A stretch of DNA of 39,665 nucleotides from Kiloniella laminariae DSM 19542 (GTDB lineage Bacteria; Pseudomonadota; Alphaproteobacteria; Kiloniellales; Kiloniellaceae), in the NCBI RefSeq assembly GCF_000374005.1, contig NZ_KB893140.1, positions 1 to 39,665 of the forward strand, given 5' to 3'. The notes beneath the pieces were generated by a model. The model was not told where the DNA came from, ran no database searches, and saw only the letters and a list, made by a program, of their open reading frames with translations. Below are positions 8,400 through 14,440 of the stretch, one piece after another. How positions within the stretch are numbered: position 1 is the stretch's first letter; every line of letters starts with the position of its first letter. Position numbers and translations under genes: made by a program.

Positions 8400-9200
8400 T
8401 TACTGAAGAACCCTCAGTAGAGACTGTGGAATCTGGTTGGCCTGAGACAGAGCGGAAACCGCTGCCTGCGTCAGCACGTTTGCAGAAACCAGACGGCTCT
8501 GTTCTGCAGCAAGGTCAACATCCTTGATAACAGAGTTCGCAGCTTCAATGTTTTCAATTGAAGTTGCCACAGCCTGACCACGAGTTTCAAATCGGGAAAT
8601 CAAAGCACCCGCGTTAGCACGAGAAGTAGAAACGTTCCCAATTTGAGTATCGATGTTGCCCATCGCTGTAGAAGCGTTAGCAGATGAAGACACATCCCCA
8701 CCTGGGCCTGCAACTGTCGTAGCAGTCAAGTTTGCTGTAATCGTGTGAGAAGCAGAAGATCCAACAAAGAAGCTCTGGTTAAAGGTGTTGATCAACTGCT
8801 GGCCGTTGAACTGTGTTGTCGTGATGATATCAGCAATCTCTGAGTTCAATGCAGAATATTCAGTGTTGATATATCCACGTTCAGTGTTGGTAACAGCACC
8901 GGACAGAGACTGAGCAGCCAGAGCCTTCATACGTTGCAAAACGTCGCCAATACGGGCAAGACCACCATCAGCAACCTGTATGATAGAAGCAGCCTGAGAA
9001 GCGTTGGTTGCAGCCTGCTTCAGTGCAGTTGTATCCGCAGAAAGCTTGGCACTGATAGCCAATCCTGCAGCATCATCAGATGCACGCACGATTCTTGACC
9101 CGGAGGCGAGTTTACCTACCGAGTTTGCAGCCATAGATGAGTTATTATTGAGAAAGCGAATTGCAGAGTTCGCAGCTGTATTTGTAGTAACTACTGGCAT
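8400..9200 (-). CDS. Flagellin (266 aa, short form)
   Basis: The N-terminal flagellin domain (residues 1-140) includes NTAANSAIRFLNNNSS, KLASGSRIVRASDDAAGLAI and the D1 helices. The C-terminal domain (about 185-266) includes NIDTQIGNVSTSRANAGALI, VDLAAEQSRLVSANVLTQAA and the terminal QSLLRVLQ helix bound by FliS. Only about 40 residues separate the two domains, so there is no surface D2/D3 domain, as in many alphaproteobacterial flagellins. The Ser/Thr/Ala-rich linker (SASHTITANLTATT) offers many hydroxyls for O-glycosylation by the nearby GT41 enzymes (inference). The ATG is preceded by AAGGATTT. Transcription likely starts at a sigma-54 promoter about 130 bp upstream. A second flagellin lies at 10763-11629. 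Confidence 0.97.
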   Translation of the reverse strand: MPVVTTNTAANSAIRFLNNNSSMAANSVGKLASGSRIVRASDDAAGLAISAKLSADTTALKQAATNASQAASIIQVADGGLARIGDVLQRMKALAAQSLSGAVTNTERGYINTEYSALNSEIADIITTTQFNGQQLINTFNQSFFVGSSASHTITANLTATTVAGPGGDVSSSANASTAMGNIDTQIGNVSTSRANAGALISRFETRGQAVATSIENIEAANSVIKDVDLAAEQSRLVSANVLTQAAVSALSQANQIPQSLLRVLQ

Positions 9201-9326
9201 AATACTAAATCCTTCTACTTGAAGTATGTTAAGCCAAGTCCTTCATGGACAAGGCCGTCAAGATCGCCTTCTTGGCAATCATCTACAAAGTTTCTTCCTG
9301 AAATCAGATGTAGATGCCAGTACAAG

Positions 9327-9342
9327 TGCAAGGCTTGTGCCA
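9327..9342 (-). promoter_or_regulatory. Sigma-54 promoter of the 266-aa flagellin gene
   Basis: On the minus strand TGGCACAAGCCTTGCA is a near-perfect match to the consensus TGGCAC, five bases, TTGCA, with GG and GC 10 bases apart. It lies 127 bases from the flagellin ATG, leaving a leader of about 115 nt. FlbD, encoded at 24158-25594, is the obvious activator. Confidence 0.9.
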
Positions 9343-9457
9343 AAATAAAAAACACAACTAACCAATTGATATATAATAAATTAATCTCTTGTTAATAAAC
9401 AAAATGCGGCAAATATTGCAAACTTACTAGGAAATTTTTACCCACTCAGATCGGCAT

Positions 9458-9477
9458 CCGGCACTTTTTGCCTAGAC
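9458..9477 (-). promoter_or_regulatory. Candidate FlbD (ftr-like) enhancer for flagellin
   Basis: On the minus strand GTCTAGGCAAAAAGTGCCGG contains the dyad GGCA, five bases, TGCC. It is centred about 120-125 bp upstream of the sigma-54 -24 element, the usual distance for enhancer-binding proteins. A related sequence, GTCTAGGTAAAAGGCGCAC, lies at a similar distance before the second flagellin. The resemblance to Caulobacter ftr elements is from memory of their GGCA/TGCC form. It overlaps the stop codon of the DegT-type gene. Confidence 0.55.
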
Positions 9478-10593
9478 GTTTTCGATCAAGGACTTCAAGC
9501 TACCCACAGCCTTGACTACCTCCTTGTCCGTAAATGAAGAGCTAAAAGGGAGTGCAAGAACATGAGAATAGAGAAAATCTGAAACGGGGAATAACCCAGA
9601 AATACCCTCTGCAGAGAAAACCGGGTTTTTATAAAGAATATCCTGCCACCATACACCCGCATTCACCCCAGCACTATTAAGTCCTGACACCAAGTTTTCC
9701 ACACCGACGCCATCAACAATCACATTGAAGGTTGACGAAACCTTCTTTGCCTCGCCTTGAAACAGCCTAACCGAGTGAGAGCCCCCCAATTCACTAACGA
9801 AACAATCTCTGACAAATTGATATCGAGCCTTCAACTCATCAAATCGATCAAATTGGGCGAGACCGACAGCAGCATGATATTCACTGAGCTTAAAGTTTCC
9901 GCCTGCTCTCATTGCTACGCGGGAATCTCCAAAACCAAATCGGGTAAACTGCTTAATCTTCTCAGCGAGAGGGGTGTTTTTTGTAAAAATGCCACCTCCC
10001 TCGCCAATACCAAAAAACTTAGTTGCATGAAAACTAACAATAGCCGGGGAGTTTCCAGGCACAAGAGCTTCGAATGACGCAGCAGCATCAATCACAACCG
10101 GAATACCATACTCGGCAGAAAACAAATCCCAAGACTGCACATCAACACCACTCCCAAAGGGAGCAACAGTAAGCACCACATCAATCTTCGGCGTATCGGC
10201 ATTCTCTATAAAATTCTTAACCAGCTCTGGCTCCAAAATTCCCGTGACAGAATCCACATCACAAAAGATCGGCGTCATTCCTGCCAGCAGCACAGATTGC
10301 GCCGTGGCAACAAATGTCCAACCGGGCAACAAACATCTAACCGGTTGACCAGGAACTCGATTATTCCCGTACGGGAAAACACAGGAAAGCGTTGCAACCA
10401 ACCCCGATGTCGCATTGGATACAGTAACGACATCAGAACAATCCAGATGATAGTAGTCAGCAAGGCGTTCTTCGAACAGCCTCACCTTAGGGCCAAAGTT
10501 ACTATACCAGCGATCCTTATCTATCTCTCGGAGATAAGGCAACAATTGCTCTGCAGTCGGCATATCTGGGGTAAAAAGTGGAATCAATGGCAT
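9472..10593 (-). CDS. DegT/DnrJ/EryC1/StrS-family sugar aminotransferase
   Basis: A protein of 373 residues, the normal length for PLP-dependent nucleotide-sugar aminotransferases. Visible motifs are WYSNFGPKVRLFEERLADYY at the N-terminus, SNATSGLVATLSC (cofactor phosphate binding), IPVVIDAAASF with the PLP-binding Asp, and SFHATKFFGIGEGGGIFT with the Schiff-base Lys and the GEGG signature. These enzymes transaminate keto-deoxy-sugar nucleotides (perosamine, viosamine, dTDP-3- or 4-amino sugars). The gene lies between the two flagellins on the same strand, which points to a filament-modifying sugar. With an RmlA-like and a NeuD/PglD-like enzyme nearby, a dTDP-4-amino-4,6-dideoxyhexose such as viosamine is plausible; the exact sugar is not determined by the sequence. 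Confidence 0.9.
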   Translation of the reverse strand: MPLIPLFTPDMPTAEQLLPYLREIDKDRWYSNFGPKVRLFEERLADYYHLDCSDVVTVSNATSGLVATLSCVFPYGNNRVPGQPVRCLLPGWTFVATAQSVLLAGMTPIFCDVDSVTGILEPELVKNFIENADTPKIDVVLTVAPFGSGVDVQSWDLFSAEYGIPVVIDAAASFEALVPGNSPAIVSFHATKFFGIGEGGGIFTKNTPLAEKIKQFTRFGFGDSRVAMRAGGNFKLSEYHAAVGLAQFDRFDELKARYQFVRDCFVSELGGSHSVRLFQGEAKKVSSTFNVIVDGVGVENLVSGLNSAGVNAGVWWQDILYKNPVFSAEGISGLFPVSDFLYSHVLALPFSSSFTDKEVVKAVGSLKSLIENV

Positions 10594-10690
10594 TAACCTT
10601 GTGTAAGTTATCTCGACAAAACAGGATGCAATTTTTGGGGCAATAACTTCTTACAATAGTAAAGAACACCCACATGAGTGTTTATCAAAT

Positions 10691-10723
10691 TTAAAGGGGC
10701 TCTCCTCCTGAGAACCCCTTTAA
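10691..10723 (-). terminator. Hairpin after the 288-aa flagellin gene
   Basis: TTAAAGGGG-x-TCTC pairs with GAGA-x-CCCCTTTAA, a 13-bp stem with one mismatch and a 5-base loop, 40 bp downstream of the flagellin stop. The tail on the minus strand is AAATTTGATAAAC, which is short of T residues. The strong stem and its position still make it the likely terminator or stabiliser of the abundant flagellin mRNA. Confidence 0.75.
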
Positions 10724-10762
10724 CAATGCACGAAAAGAAACCTGCCTGCTATGCTAAGAAGA

Positions 10763-11629
10763 CTATTGGAGTAGCGACAGCAAGGTTTGAGGCAATTGAT
10801 TTGCCTGCGAAAGAGCGGAGACCGAAGCCTGCACCAAGACCTGACTAGATACCAGACGACTTTGCTCCGCAGCAAGATCCACATCCATCACGGAAGAAAG
10901 TGCAGCATCAATGTTCTCTTTTGAGGTCGCAACCTGTTGTTGTCTGAATTCAAAACGAGAAACAATAGATCCGATATTAGCACGCGCTTCTGAAACCTCG
11001 TTAATCGCTAAATCAATTGAGTTCATAGCCGTCGATGCATTTGCAGAAGTACCAACACCCGTCGATCCTAAAGCCGTCCCGCCAGTTGCAAGACTCGCCG
11101 CCAGAAAATTACTGGCCGTCCCGCTTAATGTCGATATATTTACACTGATTACGTCTGCGGTACTTACACCAACAAAAAAGTTAACTGCTCCTGCACCGAA
11201 CTGGGCGCCAGTACCATCAAGAAGAGATTCTCCATTAAATCTTGTACTCGCCGCAACACCATCGATTTCCGCGACAAGTTGAGAATATTCAGCGTTAATA
11301 AAACTACGCTCAGTATCCGTTGGCACACCCGAAAGAGAAGCTGCAGCCAAAGACTTCATCCGCTGGAGAATATCAGAAATACGAGCAAGGCCCCCATCCC
11401 CGACCTGCATCACGGAAGCACCTTGAGCTGAGTTGATAGATGCCTGCTGAAGTACATTACTATCAGCACGCAATCGCGTACCAATCGCCAATCCTGCCGC
11501 ATCATCAGAAGCATTAACAATTCGAGATCCACTGGCCAGCTTAGAAATAGCACTTCCAGATCGACCTGCATTCAAATTCAGAAACCTGAGCGCAGAATTA
11601 GCCGCTGTGTTTGTTGTTACTGTAGGCAT
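10763..11629 (-). CDS. Flagellin (288 aa)
   Basis: The second flagellin paralogue opens MPTVTTNTAANSALRFLNLN, with KLASGSRIVNASDDAAGLAI, VGDGGLARISDILQRMKSLA and a C-terminal VDLAAEQSRLVSSQVLVQAS through QTLLSLLQ. It carries a slightly longer Gly/Ser/Thr-rich linker (ASLATGGTALGSTGVGTSAN) than the 266-aa flagellin. I start at the ATG at 11629, which has an AAAGGAAAGAAA ribosome site and aligns with the other flagellin's N-terminus. An upstream in-frame ATG at 11752 would add 41 residues covering the sigma-54 promoter and is wrong. The filament may be built from both subunits, perhaps in different segments (inference). Confidence 0.97.
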   Translation of the reverse strand: MPTVTTNTAANSALRFLNLNAGRSGSAISKLASGSRIVNASDDAAGLAIGTRLRADSNVLQQASINSAQGASVMQVGDGGLARISDILQRMKSLAAASLSGVPTDTERSFINAEYSQLVAEIDGVAASTRFNGESLLDGTGAQFGAGAVNFFVGVSTADVISVNISTLSGTASNFLAASLATGGTALGSTGVGTSANASTAMNSIDLAINEVSEARANIGSIVSRFEFRQQQVATSKENIDAALSSVMDVDLAAEQSRLVSSQVLVQASVSALSQANQLPQTLLSLLQ

Positions 11630-11713
11630 TTTCTTTCCTTTCACATTGCTCAACGGAACAGCTTCTTGCCGCTCCACCGTCAATACGGCAGATGTTGAAT
11701 TCCCCCATACAAA

Positions 11714-11728
11714 GCAAAGCTCATGCCA
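11714..11728 (-). promoter_or_regulatory. Sigma-54 promoter of the 288-aa flagellin gene
   Basis: On the minus strand TGGCATGAGCTTTGC has the -24 GG and -12 GC separated by 10 bases, with one departure from TGGCAC. It is about 85 bases from the start codon. It also explains why the longer reading frame upstream of the true flagellin start is not coding. Confidence 0.85.
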
Positions 11729-11814
11729 ATTTAATATATCAATATATTTCAAATGGATAGAATGAAAATAGAGTACATTACCTGTGAATTTTTTGTCTGC
11801 ATCTCAACAACAAA

Positions 11815-11833
11815 GTGCGCCTTTTACCTAGAC
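11815..11833 (-). promoter_or_regulatory. Candidate FlbD enhancer for the 288-aa flagellin
   Basis: On the minus strand GTCTAGGTAAAAGGCGCAC closely resembles GTCTAGGCAAAAAGTGCC at 9459-9477 before the other flagellin. It lies about 90-105 bp upstream of the -24 element, as expected for an enhancer. It is less palindromic than the first copy. Confidence 0.45.
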
Positions 11834-12094
11834 ACATGGAAAACTATTCCTAGCTACACACCCTTTAAATGCAGTACTAACTTCCTAGAAAAGCACCTTT
11901 CATGATCAAATCTCGCTAATGCCACTACAAGTTTTTCATAAAAGGGCCTCTCAAGAACTTTTCACAAAATCGAAATACAAGACTTCAGTAATCCGGTATC
12001 TTTTAAGTCCAAGAATATTTTGGACTTTCTCCTCTTGCCCGCATTATCATTTACATTCATTCACCACTCATAGATAACAGGCAGGTACATTGGT
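11834..12094. other. Divergent intergenic region, flagellin to rmlA
   Basis: This is the rmlA-side part of the 465-bp gap between the divergent flagellin and rmlA-like genes. I find no reading frame with recognisable content. One stem-loop is clear: AAGTCCAA, a 7-base loop and TTGGACTT at 12005-12027, followed on the plus strand by TCTCCTCTT. It lies 68 bases before the rmlA start and could be a leader structure. A CTAGAAAAGCACC sequence near 11884 loosely resembles the enhancer motif. No confident promoter for rmlA is visible. Confidence 0.5.
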
Positions 12095-12964
12095 TTGATA
12101 AAAAAAGCGATTATTCTTGCTGGCGGTAATGGCTCTCGCCTCAGACCCTTAACCGATGTCGTTTGCAAACAATTACTACCTGTATACGACAAGCCCATGC
12201 TTCATTACCCCCTGGCAACCCTGATGCTACTGGGAATAAGAGAAATACTCATCATCAGCACAGAGAAAGATCTCCCCTTCATCCAGCACAACTTAAAAGA
12301 CGGAAGCCAAATCGGAATTAAATTACATTATGCCATTCAAACAGAGCCACGCGGACTACCAGACGCTTTTATAATAGGCAAGGAGTTCATCGGAGCTGAT
12401 CCGATCTGTCTTATATTAGGTGACAACATCCTCTATTGGGGGCAGCTCAACCTTATCTGGAATGAATGCCTCTCTGTTCAGGAAGGCGCTTATATTGTCG
12501 GCGCCCATACCCGAGAACCTCACCGCTTCGGCATAATTGAGTGCGATAAAAATTCAAATGTACTCTCTCTAGAAGAAAAACCAATACACCCAAGATCCAA
12601 TATTGCTGCAATCGGACTATATTTCTACGACAACAATGTCATTACCTATGCAGAAAGCTTATCACCTTCCAAGCGCGGAGAGCTGGAAATAACCGACCTT
12701 AACAATATCTACCTCAAAAAAAGCCAGCTAAAAGCCAAATTCCTTTCCCGCGGAACGACCTGGCTAGACGCAGGCACGATCAACTCACTGATGGACGCAT
12801 CTAATTTTTTTCAGATCATTGAAGATCGCCAAGGTTTAAAAATTTGCTGTGTAGAAGAAGTAGCATACAACATGGGCTACATTAATAGCGCACAACTAGA
12901 AATCATCGCCAACCAGTTTGGTAACAATAGCTATGGTGACTATTTAAGACAGCGTCTGACCTAG
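12095..12964 (+). CDS. Glucose-1-phosphate thymidylyltransferase-like nucleotidyltransferase (RmlA/RfbA family)
   Basis: A protein of 289 residues. It opens KKAIILAGGNGSRLRPLTDV (the G-G-x-G-x-R-L nucleotide-binding loop), continues with VCKQLLPVYDKPMLHYPLAT carrying the sugar-phosphate Lys, then LGDNILYW with the metal-binding Asp, EEKP, and RGTTWLDAGTINSLMDAS. Length and order match RmlA, which makes dTDP-glucose from dTTP and glucose 1-phosphate. Several positions differ from the housekeeping enzyme (QTEPRGLPDAF where QPSPDGLAQAF is usual), so it may be a specialised paralogue or use another base or sugar. Start is TTG at 12095 after CAGG; no ATG fits. The stop TAG abuts the IS element's left end, but the pre-insertion sequence also reads TAG. 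No rmlB, rmlC or rmlD is present in the window. Confidence 0.85.
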   Translation: MIKKAIILAGGNGSRLRPLTDVVCKQLLPVYDKPMLHYPLATLMLLGIREILIISTEKDLPFIQHNLKDGSQIGIKLHYAIQTEPRGLPDAFIIGKEFIGADPICLILGDNILYWGQLNLIWNECLSVQEGAYIVGAHTREPHRFGIIECDKNSNVLSLEEKPIHPRSNIAAIGLYFYDNNVITYAESLSPSKRGELEITDLNNIYLKKSQLKAKFLSRGTTWLDAGTINSLMDASNFFQIIEDRQGLKICCVEEVAYNMGYINSAQLEIIANQFGNNSYGDYLRQRLT

Positions 12965-13038
12965 GGTGTGACCCCAATTCAATGCCTTTCTGTGTATGAT
13001 TTTTTATGATTCATAACTCCGAATAATGGAGTTTTATC

Positions 13039-13787
13039 ATGGCAAAATTTGATTTAAGCGACCCAGAATAGTTGGTTATTGAACCTTTATTACCGAAAAA
13101 AGGTCGTGGTCCGTCCCGTCGGGATGATCGGGTCATTCTGAACGGGGTTTTTTATATATTGCGTACAGGCGCGCCGTGGCGAGATCTTCCTGAGCGCTAC
13201 GGCCCCCATACAACGGTCTATAACCGTTATGTCCGCTGGGGAGAGCGTGGTGTCTGGAAGGGTATACTTGATGCTTTGGCTGAAGAATGCGAAGACGTCC
13301 TGATTTTTATTGATGGTTCTATCGTAAAGGCTCACCGCGCAGCGGCTGGGTCAAAAAAGGGGAACTGGCGGAAAGTATTGGCCGCTCACGCGGAGGTCGG
13401 ACAAGTAAGGTTCACGCGGCCGTAGATCAGAAAGGTCGCCCGATCCGTCTTGTGATCAGTGGTGGTCATGTTCATGACAGTAAACTGATGCCTGAGTTTT
13501 TGGACTGGGAAGTGCCACCTCTGGCCATTGTTGCTGATAAGGCCTACAGCAGTGACAAAATTCGAAAAAAAATCACCGATGAAGGAGCTGTCGCGGTCAT
13601 TCCTTCAAAAAGCAATGCCAGAAAGCCGATCCCCCACGATAAAAACCTCTATGCAATGCGAAATATTGTCGAGCGGTTCTTTTGTAAAATGAAGGATATG
13701 AGGCGGCTGGCAACAAGGTTTGAGAAAAAGGCAGAAAACTTCCTGAACATGATATACCTATTCTCCATTAGATGTTGGATCAATTGA
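13039..13787 (+). pseudogene. IS427-type transposase (OrfA/OrfB), with in-frame amber codon
   Basis: The frame opens with ATG at 13039 (MAKFDLSDPE), then TAG at 13069-13071 where relatives have Trp, then VIEPLLPKKGRGPSRRDDRV, TGAPWRDLPERYGPHTTVYN, and a DDE-type IDGSIVKAHRAAAGSKKG. At 13353-13359 the sequence A AAA AAG would allow a -1 shift into the second frame: GELAESIGRSRGGRTSKVHA, ISGGHVHDSKL, VADKAYSSDKIRKK and NIVERFFCKMKDMRRLATRF. The second frame carries the remaining catalytic residues and ends at 13787. Apart from the TGG-to-TAG change the element looks whole, so it is probably a recent, single-mutation inactivation, unless the stop is read through or translation restarts at TTG 13072. 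Confidence 0.88.
13353..13359 (+). other. Programmed -1 frameshift site, A AAA AAG
   Basis: The heptamer A AAA AAG is in the correct phase (TCA AAA AAG) for a -1 slip joining the two transposase frames. It is immediately followed by GGGG. This arrangement is standard for fusing OrfA and OrfB in this IS group. Confidence 0.75.
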
Positions 13788-13818
13788 GTCCACACCCTAG
13801 ATCTATCGAAATTCAACT

Positions 13819-13866
13819 CGGCACTTTGGTCCTCCAGACGGAACAAACCACCCGGCAGTCTTTTCC
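13819..13866 (+). promoter_or_regulatory. Pair of candidate FlbD enhancers upstream of the fliS-like/fliK operon
   Basis: Two related sequences, CGGCACTTTGGTCC (13819) and CCGGCAGTCTTTTCC (13852), are spaced 33 bp, about three helical turns, and end 60-95 bp before the sigma-54 promoter. Both resemble CCGGCACTTTTTGCC at 9458 upstream of a flagellin. They lie between the IS insertion point and the promoter, so the insertion seems to have spared them. Confidence 0.5.
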
Positions 13867-13926
13867 CAACAATCAACACAGCAATAATTATTATTATAAA
13901 ACAATTTATTAGCCGAACATAAAAAT

Positions 13927-13942
13927 TGGCCCAAGCTTTGCA
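13927..13942 (+). promoter_or_regulatory. Sigma-54 promoter of the fliS-like/fliK/flgD operon
   Basis: TGGCCCAAGCTTTGCA has GG and GC exactly 10 bases apart and a perfect TTGCA block. It lies 46 bases before the ATG of the fliS-like gene. Confidence 0.82.
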
Positions 13943-13987
13943 TAAACACTCGGGAGATTTTATCACTCGAGATGGATTGGAAGTATC

Positions 13988-14425
13988 ATGCAATGGCAGC
14001 CAGGTAATACAGCGACAGGTCTGGACAGTATTGACACCTCGCCCAGCGAAGTTCTGATGCTGATCAACCAGGTTATCAATGCCCTCGGCGAAGCCAAGGA
14101 AGCTGTCACCACACTCCAGATCGAAAAACGATTTAATGCCACAGTCAAGGCAACTGCATTGCTCGACAGCATCGAACAGGAAATGAAGGCAGATATTTCT
14201 GAGGGAGTACGGGACGCTTTTACCCAGACCAATCTCAGCCTGATCGCCAACATGCTCAGAACCAATGTGAAGAATGACCTGGCATCCGCCAGAGAAGCCC
14301 TCGCATTGATGATCTCATTCCGGCAGATCTGGACAACGTTATATCCGTCGCTGGAAGAAGAGTGCTTTGCCTGGCCTCATTCGGCCCTGCAACAGCATCA
14401 ACGCTCCGGACTACATCTGGCATAA
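13988..14425 (+). CDS. FliS-like protein (divergent flagellar chaperone paralogue)
   Basis: A protein of 145 residues, all-helical in appearance. It aligns by eye with FliS of this window without large gaps: SPSEVLMLINQVINALGEAK against SPMKAIIMLFDGAIRLIGEA; EKRFNATVKATALLDSIEQE against ERRFKSVEKASKIILGLQSQ; and ISFRQIWTTL against SEMRKTWEQV. The FliS signature M-L-Y/F-D-G is replaced by MLINQ and the N-terminal Tyr/Asn cap is absent. The ATG has GGAAG 8 bases upstream. It heads a sigma-54-type operon with fliK and flgD (16-bp gap to fliK), so it may be a chaperone for a hook-stage export substrate such as FliK or FlgD rather than for flagellin (inference). Homology rests on my visual alignment. 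Confidence 0.65.
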   Translation: MQWQPGNTATGLDSIDTSPSEVLMLINQVINALGEAKEAVTTLQIEKRFNATVKATALLDSIEQEMKADISEGVRDAFTQTNLSLIANMLRTNVKNDLASAREALALMISFRQIWTTLYPSLEEECFAWPHSALQQHQRSGLHLA

Positions 14426-14440
14426 GTCAAGGACAGGCAG

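Larger units (their letters stand above)
12964..13797 (+). mobile_element. IS5-family (IS427-type) insertion sequence, 834 bp
   Basis: Both ends are visible: the left end reads GGGTGTGACCCCAATTCA and the right end, read inward on the minus strand, GGGTGTGGACTCAATTGA, forming imperfect inverted repeats. The flanks carry a duplicated TA (12962-12963 and 13798-13799), restoring CTAG if the element is removed. The length and the two overlapping transposase frames fit the IS427 group. It lies between the rmlA-like gene and the promoter region of the fliS-like/fliK operon, only about 20 bp from the first candidate enhancer. Confidence 0.9.

Noticed and set aside
10763-11752. Longer flagellin frame starting at 11752
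   Set aside because: The extra 41 codons contain the sigma-54 promoter at 11714-11728 and do not resemble flagellin; the ATG at 11629 has a good ribosome site and aligns with the other flagellin.
13072-13425. Independent gene beginning at TTG 13072
   Set aside because: It is simply the transposase frame downstream of the amber codon, bounded by IS427-type ends.
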